Source of the DNA: Verrucomicrobiota bacterium
GTDB lineage: Bacteria; Verrucomicrobiota; Verrucomicrobiia; Limisphaerales; J093
Assembly (NCBI GenBank): GCA_029556615.1
Contig: JAKQDD010000235.1
Location: 1-49,227 of the forward strand
Length of the DNA stretch: 49,227 nt
Direction: 5' to 3'
Shown: positions 24,991 to 33,852 of the stretch, in pieces
How positions within the stretch are numbered: the stretch's first letter is position 1
Layout of the letters: each line of letters starts with the position of its first letter
Made by a program: the position numbers and the translations under genes
The notes under the pieces: model-generated
The model's input: only the letters and a program-made list of their open reading frames with translations
Database searches by the model: none
What the model was told of the DNA's origin: nothing

Positions 24991-26472
24991 ATGCGGATTG
25001 CGGGCGGCCACGCCGGCGGGCGCCGGTTGCAGGTGCCCAAGGGCCTCGCGGTCCGGCCGACACCGGATCGGGTCAAGCAAGCGGTGTTCAACAGCCTCGG
25101 GTCCCGTGTCGCGGGGGCGCACGTGCTCGAGCTCTTCGCCGGGTCCGGCGCGCTGAGCATCGAGTGCTTGAGCCGCGGCGCCGCGTCCGTGGTGGCGGTC
25201 GAGAAGTCCCCGCGCCACGCCGCGTTCATTCGCCGGAACGCCGACGCTGCCGGCTTTTCCCGGCCCGCCTTCGAGCTGCGGACGCAGGACGTGTTCGCCG
25301 TGCTCGGCCAGTTGCGAGCGGCCGGCCGGTCCTTCGATCTGATCCTCGCCGATCCGCCGTTCGGCGAGAAGAACCTCGGGCGCCGATCGGAGTCGATGTC
25401 GCAGCGCCTGCTGGATGATCCGGATCTCCGGTCGCTGCTCGGATCCGACGGGTGGCTGGTCCTGGGGCATGCGCGGCGGGACACGCTGTCGGTGCCCGAA
25501 GGCTGGAGCGAGGCGCGATGCCTGCGCCACGGAGACTCGGTGTTCCGCCTGATGCAATGGCGGGCGCCATCGTCCGGGGAGACCGGGGCGCCCGGAGGCC
25601 GGCCGCCGGAGTCCTCGCCTTGTGGAACTCGCAGTCAACAGGTCAAGTTGGGCCCCTCCGGTTCCGGGCCTTCCCTCGTTCCGTCGGGGACTCGCCATGA
25701 GCGAGGCGTGGGACAGAGGGCGGAGAGCAGCAGCCGGGTCGTCATGAGCCCGAGGACTCGACTTGGCCCGGGGCGCGTCTCGCTGGCCGAATGCCGGCTC
25801 TACGCTTTCGTGGATACCGCGTACCTCCGGGGACGGGATGCGGTCGACGTGGCGACGCAACTGTGCGAGGGGGGTGCGGATTTGATCCAGCTGCGCGCGA
25901 AGGGGGAGCCGGTCGAGGCAGTGCGGCGCCTGGCGGAGCGGCTCGTCGAAGTCACCCGGCGCCACGGCGTCTGGCTCGTCGTGAACGACCATCCCGACGT
26001 GGCCCTCGCCGCGGGGGCGCCCCTGTGTCACCTGGGACAGGAGGATTTCTTCGACGCCGGCCATCGGCACGTGTCGGAGCTGTCGGGATCCGTGGGTCAG
26101 GCCGGCGACCCGGCCGGTGCCGGCGGGGGCTGTCTTCGGATTGGCCTGAGCACGCACGCGCCGGAGCAGGCCCTGCGGGCGGTGTCGGCGGGGGCGGCTT
26201 ATGTGGCGATCGGACCGGTGTTCGCCACGCCGACCAAGCCTGGCGCGCAGCCGGTGACGCTCGACTACGTACGATGGGCGGCCGCAACCCTGAGGGTGCC
26301 GTGGTTCGCGATCGGCGGCATTACGCTGGAAACCCTGGATGCGGTGATCGAGGCCGGTGCCCGGCGCGTTGGCGTCGTGTCCGCGATCCTCAACCGGCCG
26401 GATGTGGCGCGTGCTTGCCACGAGTTCCGGTGCCGCCTACTGTCCGCAGGCAAGATGGAGCATGACGCATGA
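24991..26472 (+). CDS. fused RsmD (16S rRNA m2G966 methyltransferase) and ThiE (thiamine phosphate synthase)
   Basis: One uninterrupted frame of 493 aa encodes two unrelated enzymes. Residues about 1-195 are RsmD: MRIAGGHAGGRRLQVPKG, RPTPDRVKQAVFNSL, VLELFAGSGALSIECLSRGA (SAM site) and the catalytic ILADPPFG. Residues about 252-490 are ThiE: LYAFVDTAYLRGRD, DLIQLRAKGEP, WLVVNDHPDVALAAGAPL, GLSTHAPEQ, GPVFATPTKPG and FAIGGI. The linker of about 50 residues is encoded by an L element (25609-25720) without an in-frame stop. An internal ATG at 25744 could give separate ThiE. The two functions are not linked metabolically, so a read-through fusion produced by repeat insertion is likely. It ends ATGA-overlapping with the kinase gene. 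Confidence 0.88.
   Translation: MRIAGGHAGGRRLQVPKGLAVRPTPDRVKQAVFNSLGSRVAGAHVLELFAGSGALSIECLSRGAASVVAVEKSPRHAAFIRRNADAAGFSRPAFELRTQDVFAVLGQLRAAGRSFDLILADPPFGEKNLGRRSESMSQRLLDDPDLRSLLGSDGWLVLGHARRDTLSVPEGWSEARCLRHGDSVFRLMQWRAPSSGETGAPGGRPPESSPCGTRSQQVKLGPSGSGPSLVPSGTRHERGVGQRAESSSRVVMSPRTRLGPGRVSLAECRLYAFVDTAYLRGRDAVDVATQLCEGGADLIQLRAKGEPVEAVRRLAERLVEVTRRHGVWLVVNDHPDVALAAGAPLCHLGQEDFFDAGHRHVSELSGSVGQAGDPAGAGGGCLRIGLSTHAPEQALRAVSAGAAYVAIGPVFATPTKPGAQPVTLDYVRWAAATLRVPWFAIGGITLETLDAVIEAGARRVGVVSAILNRPDVARACHEFRCRLLSAGKMEHDA
25609..25720 (+). repeat. L element plus R stub inside the rsmD-thiE frame
   Basis: GAGTCCTCG (25609-25617), GTCAACAGGTCAAG (25633-25646) and CGTCGGGGACTC (25682-25693) match the L element in order. 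The following GAGCGAGGCGTGGGACAGAGGG matches the first 20 or so bases of R with mutations. The ends no longer carry TA, so this copy is old. It is translated as part of the linker. Confidence 0.78.
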
Positions 26473-27364
26473 AGGTTCTGGTCGTGGGTTCGACGGCTCT
26501 GGATTCGATCCGGACGCCGCGGCGGGCGGAGGAGCGGCTGCTGGGAGGATCGGCCAGCTACGCGGCGGTGGCGGCGAGCTGCTTTGCCCCCGTCCGGCTC
26601 GTCGGGGTGGTGGGTGAGGATTTCCCGAGGCGCTATCTGGCGTTGTACCGGCGGCGGCGGATCGACCTCGAGGGGCTGCAGCAGGCTGCGGGCCGGACGT
26701 TTCACTGGTCCGGCGAGTACGAGGTGAACCTGAACCGGCGTCGCACGCTGACCACGGAGCTTGGGGTTTTTGCGGACTTCACGCCGACGCTGCCGGCTGC
26801 CTGGCGCGGGACGCCGTACGTGCTGCTGGCGAACATCGCCCCGGCGCTGCAGCACCACGTCCTCGACCAGATGGAGCGGCCGCGCTGGGTGGTGGCGGAC
26901 ACGATGGACCTGTGGCTGAACACGGCGTTGCCGGAGTTGCTGCGGTTGCTGCGACGGATCGACGCGATCGTGCTCAACGACAGTGAAGCGTGCCAGCTCT
27001 CAGGGGTCGACAATGTCATCCTCGCCGCCCGCCGCCTTCACCGGCTCGGCCCCCGGCACGTCATCGTCAAGAAGGGCGAGCACGGGGCCATTGCGTCGAC
27101 GCCGGACGGCTGCTTCGTCTGCCCGGCCTATCCGCTGGCGTCGGTGGCGGACCCGACCGGTGCCGGCGATTCCTTTGTGGGCGGGATGATGGGCTATCTG
27201 GCCGGGAAAGGGGGCGCTCCCGGGCGTCACCTGCGGCAAGCCATGGTGTACGGGAGCGTGATTGCCTCGTTCTGCTGCGAGGGCTTCGGCCTGTCGGCAA
27301 TTGCCCGGCTGGCGCGCCCCCGGATCGAGGCGCGCGCAACCGGGCTTCGGCGAATGGCGCGGTT

Positions 27365-27368
<4 letters not shown>
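26469..27368 (+). CDS. PfkB family sugar kinase
   Basis: A 299-aa kinase of the ribokinase/PfkB family. N-terminal MKVLVVGSTALDSI and LLGGSASYAAVAASCF (sugar-binding glycine pattern), NDSEACQLSG in the middle, KKGEHGA, and the C-terminal signature DPTGAGDSFVGG with the catalytic Asp. Substrate (sugar or nucleoside) cannot be decided. Its start overlaps the thiE stop (ATGA), and its stop overlaps the 3' end of the convergent aldolase gene by 4 nt. Confidence 0.92.
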
Positions 27369-28435
<1,067 letters not shown>

Positions 28436-28474
28436 GGTTCGTGCAATGAGTCGATGGCTGATTCAATGGTTCCG

Positions 28475-28499
28475 GCCTCCGCCCCGCCGGGGCGAAGGC
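28475..28499 (-). promoter_or_regulatory. hairpin in the aldolase leader
   Basis: GCCTCCGCCCC (28475-28485) pairs with GGGGCGAAGGC (28489-28499), one wobble pair, 3-nt loop. It lies about 40 nt before the aldolase start on the minus strand and would fold in the leader RNA. A weak TTGCGC/TAATCT promoter-like pair lies further upstream at about 28507-28537. Confidence 0.35.
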
Positions 28500-28548
28500 G
28501 CGTGGAGATTACGAAGCCCCGCCCCCCTCGCGCAACAGGAATAGAATA

Positions 28549-28602
28549 GGGGATTTGAGATTTGAGATTGGAAATAGGAGATTGCCCCAATCTCAAATCC
28601 CC
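28549..28602 (-). terminator. long inverted repeat at the sulfatase 3' end
   Basis: GGGGATTTGAGATT (28549-28562) and AATCTCAAATCCCC (28589-28602) are a perfect 14-bp inverted pair with 26 nt between; a register-shifted pairing TTTGAGATTGG/CCAATCTCAAA (28561-28571, 28587-28597) competes. The stop of the sulfatase gene (28593) lies inside it. It could stop minus-strand transcription before the aldolase gene. The GATTTGA units also look like a simple dispersed repeat. Confidence 0.5.
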
Positions 28603-31034
28603 TGTCGTGCGCTGTCGGCTTCCGCGTACCGGCGCTGTTCGGCGGCGAGGCGTTCGGCGGTCCAGCGCCCGGGATGAACGATGACGCGGTAGCGGAGGGT
28701 CAGACGTCCGTGCGCGGGGAGGGCATAGGGTTCGAGCTGGAGCCAGGCCGCGTTGAGGTAGGCGAAGGGAACCCCCGGATCATCGATGGCATACCAGCGG
28801 GACGGATGGCGCGGGTTGCCCGGGTGATCCAGGAACGCCATCCCGGCGTCGCTCTCGCCGAGACGTCCGTTGAGGTCCGCGGCGGTGGCGGTGAAGCCGT
28901 AGCGATGGCCGTGGGGTTCGCCGGTGTCTCCCGTGGCGGCAATCCGGACGTCGGCGAGGTCTTTGGCGAAGCGGGTCGAGAGGCCGGCGTAGCCGCCCCA
29001 GGCCTGGCCGCCCGGCTGGCCCGCGGGCGGCGTCCGGTCCAGGGTGACCGCCTCGTCCCCGGCCGTGAACTCGAGGGTCCAATCCATCGTGTAGGAGCCG
29101 TCAGCGGCCGGCGGGGAGATCGTGATGACCCGTTGCTCGGTCAGGACCGGTTTGGAGTTTGTTCGGGGATGGTATTGAAGATCGAGCGCGATGGTGGCGG
29201 CGAAGTTGGTCCCGGGGCTGATGCGGACCCTGGGCCACGCGGTGGTGCCGTCACAAAGGCCGTCGCGGTTCTGCTCCCAGTAGTTCACGCGGTTGATGTA
29301 TTTCCAGGAGAACCAGAGGCCGTAATGCCAGACATGATCGGGCGGGCTTTGCCAGGTGAGCGGAGCGCCCCCGGGAAGGGCGACGGGGTGAAAGAAGGGC
29401 TTGGTAGTGATATTGGTGTCGAATTGAAACTGCCAGACGATCTGGTTGCCGCGGCGCAGGGCGAGGTGCGCGGGGCCTTGGTCCCAGCGAAGGCCACGGC
29501 GGACGGCGGCCGCTCGCCGGCTGGGGGGCGGGACGTCCGCGGTGGACTTGGGCCAGGTGGCAGAATCGGCAAACCGGTCCTCGGTGTCGCCGAGCTCGCG
29601 TCGCAGCCGCTCGAGCTCGTCCTTGAGTCGTGCGATCACCGGTTGGGCGGCAGGGTCCGCGCAGAGGTTGCGGAGCTCGGCCGGGTCCTGGACGAGGTCG
29701 AACAGCTCCCATTGGTTCTGGGCGGGGTAATGAATGAGTTTGTGCGTGTCGGTGCGGACGCCGTAATGGGCGCGGGTGTTGTGGTGGCCGGGGTCGTGGT
29801 AGTACCGGTAGTAGAAGCTGGTTCGCCAGTCCGAAGGCCGCTCGCCGCGGAAGAGGGGGACGAGACTCCGGCCCTGCATGTCGGCCGGGACGGGGAGGCC
29901 GGCCAGTTCGAGGAAGGTCGGTGCGAAATCGCAGTTGATGGCGAGGGCGGCGGTGGCGGCGCCCGCCCGGATTCCCGCCGGCCAGCGGGCCAGGAAGGGC
30001 ATCCGGCTCGACTCTTCGTACATGAAGCGCTTGTCATACAGGCCGTGGTCGCCCAGGAAGAAGCCCTGATCGCTGGTGTAGATGACGAGGGTGTTGTCGG
30101 CAAGCTGGTGGGCATCGAGCCACGCGAGCACTTGGCCGACGCTCTCGTCCACGCCCTGGACGCAGGCGAGGTAGTCCTGCATGTAGCGCTGGTATTTCCA
30201 GCGGACGAGGGCATCGCCGGTCAGGCCGGCGGGGGGCGTTTGCTTGAGATCGGTGGGCGTGAGGTCGCGGGCGATGGACTGGCGCTGCTCCCGGATCGCG
30301 TCGGCGCGGGTGGCGTAATCATCGAAGAGGGTTGCGGGCTCGGGCACGTGGCGTTGGGCCCAGGCCTGGGCCACGGCGGGCTGGGGTTGCCAGTTCCGAT
30401 GGGGCGCCTTGTGGTGGAGCATGAGGAAGAACGGCTTGCCGGGCAGGCGGCGATCCAGCCAGCGCAAGCCGAGGTCGGTGATGACCTCCGTCGCGTGGCC
30501 GCGGTAGGTCTGCTCGCCGTCGGTGCCGTAGAGCACCGGATTGAAGTAGGCGCCCTGGCCCGGCAGGATCTGCCAGTAGTCAAACCCGGCGGGATCGCTT
30601 CCGAGGTGCCACTTCCCGATCATGGCGGTCTGGTAGCCCGCGGACTGGAGGTATTTGGCGACGTTGGGGCGCGAGCCATCGAGGGCGTTGAAGACAGGGA
30701 CGCCGTTTCGGTGGCTGTATTGGCCGGTGAGAATCGAGGCGCGGCTGGGCGTGCAGATCGAGTTGACCGCGTAACAGCGGTCGAGGCGTATCCCTTCCCG
30801 GGCGAGGCGGTCCATGTGGGGCGTCTCGTTGATCCGGCTGCCATAGGCCCCGATCGCGTGGGCCGCGTGGTCGTCGGACATGATGTACAGGATGTTGGGC
30901 CGCGGGGGCGATGCGGCGTCGAGCACGGCGGTCAAGGCAAAGACCGCGAGGGACTGCGGAACGATCGGGATCCAGCGGCTGCGGCGCCGGGTCGTGCGCC
31001 GAGCCGAATCAGCGGTTACCTTCAAGGTGGCCAT
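28593..31034 (-). CDS. secreted sulfatase fused to a DUF6807 (PmoA-like) domain
   Basis: An 813-aa protein. A basic, hydrophobic N-terminus (residues about 20-42, WIPIVPQSLAVFALTAVL) acts as an export signal. Residues about 45-500 are a family S1 sulfatase: PNILYIMSDDHAAHAIG with metal-binding Asp54/55, and the formylglycine motif CTPSRASILTG (Cys94), then GKWHLG and SDQGFFLGDHGLYDKR. Residues about 520-805 match DUF6807: KPFFHPVALPGG, SPPDHVWHYGLWFSWKYIN and the C-terminal ALPAHGRLTLRYRVIVHPG. It probably removes sulfate from a rhamnose- or fucose-rich polysaccharide, given rhaT and rhaA next door. An open frame extends to 32132 but that part is a shadow of rhaT. Confidence 0.9.
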   Translation of the reverse strand: MATLKVTADSARRTTRRRSRWIPIVPQSLAVFALTAVLDAASPPRPNILYIMSDDHAAHAIGAYGSRINETPHMDRLAREGIRLDRCYAVNSICTPSRASILTGQYSHRNGVPVFNALDGSRPNVAKYLQSAGYQTAMIGKWHLGSDPAGFDYWQILPGQGAYFNPVLYGTDGEQTYRGHATEVITDLGLRWLDRRLPGKPFFLMLHHKAPHRNWQPQPAVAQAWAQRHVPEPATLFDDYATRADAIREQRQSIARDLTPTDLKQTPPAGLTGDALVRWKYQRYMQDYLACVQGVDESVGQVLAWLDAHQLADNTLVIYTSDQGFFLGDHGLYDKRFMYEESSRMPFLARWPAGIRAGAATAALAINCDFAPTFLELAGLPVPADMQGRSLVPLFRGERPSDWRTSFYYRYYHDPGHHNTRAHYGVRTDTHKLIHYPAQNQWELFDLVQDPAELRNLCADPAAQPVIARLKDELERLRRELGDTEDRFADSATWPKSTADVPPPSRRAAAVRRGLRWDQGPAHLALRRGNQIVWQFQFDTNITTKPFFHPVALPGGAPLTWQSPPDHVWHYGLWFSWKYINRVNYWEQNRDGLCDGTTAWPRVRISPGTNFAATIALDLQYHPRTNSKPVLTEQRVITISPPAADGSYTMDWTLEFTAGDEAVTLDRTPPAGQPGGQAWGGYAGLSTRFAKDLADVRIAATGDTGEPHGHRYGFTATAADLNGRLGESDAGMAFLDHPGNPRHPSRWYAIDDPGVPFAYLNAAWLQLEPYALPAHGRLTLRYRVIVHPGRWTAERLAAEQRRYAEADSARQGI

Positions 31035-31099
31035 GCCCGCATCATGGACGCAGCGCGGCAAAGCCGCAACCCAAGCCTTCCTTTCGAAGCACCGGATGT

Positions 31100-32224
31100 T
31101 CAAGGGACGTTGCCGCCGGCGCCGAGGTAGTTGCCGAACCCGACCACGATGGTCGAGAAGACGAGCATCAGCAGGCCGAGGAACAGCAGGGTCTTGGTGA
31201 AGCCGCTCGAGCCCTTCCATTCCTTGAGGGCGATGCCCCAGAGCGAGCTGAACAGGATGATGCTCGCCATGTGCAGGGTCCAGCTCGAGAACTTGTAGTC
31301 CCCCATCTGGGTCTCGCCCATGGTGTAGAAGAAGAACTGCATGTACCACGTCGTGCCGGCCAGGGCGCTGAAGAAGTAATTCGACGCCCGTGGAACCTGC
31401 CGGTCCGCCGCGGGAATCGGGGCCGCCGAGGCCTGGGCTTCGGCGGGCGCTTCCCGGAGCGTCCGCGCGAGGAACTGGTAGCCGGTTCGATTCCGCACGA
31501 AGAGGCAGAGGCACCAGAGGAAGTTCGACGTGAACCCGCCCAGCAACACGACGCACAGCTTCGGCAATCCCGTCCAGAGCTCGGGCGTGCCCGCCTGGCG
31601 GGAGAGGCTGGCGAGGGGCGTGGCCGCGTCCAGGCCGTAGGCGAAGCTCGCGCTCATGACCCCTGAAAACGTCGCCACCAGAATGCCTTTGGTGAAGTTG
31701 AACTCCTTGATCGTGGCCTTCTTCTGGGCCTCGGACATCTCGCGCTCCTTGGACATGCCGGCCATGCCGGCGACGGCGATGCCCAGCAGGCAGATGGCGA
31801 CGCCGATCAGGATGATCCTGCCGGAGGTGGTCGCGAGGACCTTCGGCACGAAGTCCCCGTGGAAGATGGGCGGCATCAGGGTGCCGAACGCCGCGCAGTA
31901 CCCGAGCGCCACCCCCATCCCGAGCGACATCCCCAGGTAGCGCATGGTGAGGCCGAATGTGAGTCCGCCCAACCCCCACATCGCACCCCAGAAGTAGCTC
32001 CAGCCCAGGCTCTCGATCGGTGCGGCGGCGAGGACGCCGAGGAGGTCGTTGGTCTTGAGCCATCCGAGGATCCACGGCGCCAGGATCCAGCTGAAGAACC
32101 CGCCGACGAGCCAGTAAACCTCCCAGGCCCAACGCCGGACGAACCGGTACGGAACGTAGAAGCTCCCGGAGGCAAAGCCGCCGAGCCAGTGGAACATCAC
32201 GCCCAGGAACGGATTTGGAGTCAT
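31100..32224 (-). CDS. rhaT: L-rhamnose:proton symporter RhaT
   Basis: A 374-aa inner-membrane transporter with ten expected membrane segments. Recognisable family stretches: LGGFASGSFYVPYRFVRRWAWE, WEVYWLVGGFFSWILAPW, MRYLGMSLGMGVALGYCAAFG and a C-terminal GTTWYMQFFFYTMGETQMG. It imports L-rhamnose with H+. The sulfatase gene follows 65 nt downstream and a small membrane-protein gene lies 51 nt upstream, so the whole minus-strand run from rhaA is probably one transcription unit. Confidence 0.94.
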   Translation of the reverse strand: MTPNPFLGVMFHWLGGFASGSFYVPYRFVRRWAWEVYWLVGGFFSWILAPWILGWLKTNDLLGVLAAAPIESLGWSYFWGAMWGLGGLTFGLTMRYLGMSLGMGVALGYCAAFGTLMPPIFHGDFVPKVLATTSGRIILIGVAICLLGIAVAGMAGMSKEREMSEAQKKATIKEFNFTKGILVATFSGVMSASFAYGLDAATPLASLSRQAGTPELWTGLPKLCVVLLGGFTSNFLWCLCLFVRNRTGYQFLARTLREAPAEAQASAAPIPAADRQVPRASNYFFSALAGTTWYMQFFFYTMGETQMGDYKFSSWTLHMASIILFSSLWGIALKEWKGSSGFTKTLLFLGLLMLVFSTIVVGFGNYLGAGGNVP

Positions 32225-32275
32225 AGGAGATAACGAGTCAGAAACCCGGCGATCGCGGGATCGAGCTCAACCGGA

Positions 32276-32449
32276 TCACGCGCTCCCGCCTTTCATCCAG
32301 AACGGCGCCGTCGCGAACCAGGCGACCGCCGCCGCGAGCATGGCGATCTTCATCGGGCCCTCGCCGATCGCCCCGGCCAGGAACAGCGCCGGCAGCGCAA
32401 TCGTCGCCGCGAGCGCCAGCGGGGCGAGTATTTTGGCGGCGGTTCTCAT
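32276..32449 (-). CDS. 57-aa two-segment membrane protein
   Basis: A small protein with two hydrophobic segments (LAPLALAATIALPALFLAGA and MLAAAVAWFATAPF), ending KGGSA. Its ATG overlaps the TGA of the upstream NCS1 permease gene (ATGA), which supports translation. No family is recognised. It may be an accessory subunit of the permease. Confidence 0.7.
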   Translation of the reverse strand: MRTAAKILAPLALAATIALPALFLAGAIGEGPMKIAMLAAAVAWFATAPFWMKGGSA

Positions 32450-33831
32450 GGGGTCGCGGGCGCGGGCGCAGGGTGGCACAGCTTCATGAACGCGATGTAC
32501 AAGGCGCCGCATGCCAGCCAGCAGGGCAGGGGCAGCAGGAACGCGTGGATGTCGAACCGGCGATACACCGCGAGGCCGATCGCGACCGGGATGACCCAGG
32601 CGAGCAGGACCGGCACATTGAAGCGCAGGCCCGTCTGCGCGGCGGGTTCCGTGGCGATCCCCACCCGTTTCGCGAGGTAATGGTCGACGACGAGGATTGC
32701 GCCCACGGGGCAGAGGACCGTGCCGTAGATCCCGACGAAATCGAGGAGCTTCATGGCGACGGCGGGGAACACGCCGGCGGTGGTGCAGAGGGCGCCGGCG
32801 AGGAGGGTGGCGGACCGCCGGCTCATTCGGGGGAACATCCCCTGGAAGGCCAGACCGGCCCGGTAAAGCGTCGGGTTGGCGGTCGTCCAGCCGGCGATGA
32901 TCACGCAGATCAGGCCCGCGACGCCCACCGCGTCGTACACCATGGGGCCCGGCGGCACTCCGAGCGCGGGGTCCGCCCCCTTCATCCGCACCCAGTAGAC
33001 GAGCAGCAGCGCGGCGCAAATCCACGCGACGTAATGGCCCAGGAACATTCCCGCCGCCGAAGCCCATCCGTAGGACGGCTTGCGCGCGAAACGGAGAATC
33101 GACAGATCCGACATGCCCAGGTGCACCGCGGCGTTGCAGAACCAGGCGAAACAGACCACGCCCCAGAAACCGATCCGGGACGGACGGTCTGCCGGCGGCT
33201 GGATGAGGGCGAAGACATCGGTGCTCCCCAGCTTGGCGAGCATCACCAGGCCGCAGGCGAGAAACACCAGGAACATCCAGGGCGCGGCCACGTGGCCAAT
33301 CCGGGCGACAAAGCCGTAGCCGCGCACCGCCACGAAGGTCATGGCCGCCCCGATCGCGAGGCAGGTCAGGCACCAAACCCAGCCCGTGGGCAGCGTGTCG
33401 GAGAAGGTCGGCATCCGGATCTGCCCGCCGAACGGGACGCCCGCCGCCGTGGCGGACACGGTGACCATGGCGCCGGCCAGGAAGCAGAAGAGCACCGCGT
33501 TGAAGAGGTTGTAGAGGGTGACGAGGTTGCGGCCGGTGATCCGCTCGAGCTGGTAGTACAGCGTCAGCCGCCGGCGCGTGGCGATCTCCGCGGTCAGAAA
33601 ACGCCAGGTGAGAACCGCCAGCAGGTTCCCGAGCAGCAGGCCCACCGTGAGATCGAACGCGCTGGCACCCCAGGCGATGAACAGCGGGCCGATCATGAAC
33701 TCGGTTCCCGCCGTGTGTTCGCCGGCGTACATGCCCCAGAACGCGCTCGCCCCTTTGCGCGCCGGCTCGGGCACCGGCTCGCGCTCGAACTCGTCGCCGG
33801 CGTGCGGTGCGGGGGAGACGGTATCGCTCAT
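32446..33831 (-). CDS. NCS1 family permease (cytosine/purine permease-like)
   Basis: A 461-aa membrane transporter with about 12 segments. The first part (GMYAGEHTAGTEFMIGPLFI and LLLGNLLAVLTWRFLTAEIA) and the central GYGFVARIGHVAAPWMFLVF resemble CodB-like members of the nucleobase:cation symporter-1 family. WTTANPTLYRAGLAFQGMFP is also typical. It sits inside a rhamnose locus between rhaA and rhaT, so its cargo may not be a nucleobase. ATG 33831 is preferred to GTG 33846. The gene is coupled to the 57-aa protein. Confidence 0.87.
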   Translation of the reverse strand: MSDTVSPAPHAGDEFEREPVPEPARKGASAFWGMYAGEHTAGTEFMIGPLFIAWGASAFDLTVGLLLGNLLAVLTWRFLTAEIATRRRLTLYYQLERITGRNLVTLYNLFNAVLFCFLAGAMVTVSATAAGVPFGGQIRMPTFSDTLPTGWVWCLTCLAIGAAMTFVAVRGYGFVARIGHVAAPWMFLVFLACGLVMLAKLGSTDVFALIQPPADRPSRIGFWGVVCFAWFCNAAVHLGMSDLSILRFARKPSYGWASAAGMFLGHYVAWICAALLLVYWVRMKGADPALGVPPGPMVYDAVGVAGLICVIIAGWTTANPTLYRAGLAFQGMFPRMSRRSATLLAGALCTTAGVFPAVAMKLLDFVGIYGTVLCPVGAILVVDHYLAKRVGIATEPAAQTGLRFNVPVLLAWVIPVAIGLAVYRRFDIHAFLLPLPCWLACGALYIAFMKLCHPAPAPATP

Positions 33832-33852
33832 GCCCGGGGGCGGCACTGGGGG

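Noticed and set aside
28674..31130. 818-aa plus-strand open frame
   Set aside because: Antisense shadow of the sulfatase-DUF6807 gene; Val/Gly-rich and without motifs.
31035..32132. N-terminal extension of the sulfatase to 1179 aa
   Set aside because: The extra 366 codons overlap rhaT in another frame and show no family features; the export signal starts after 31034.
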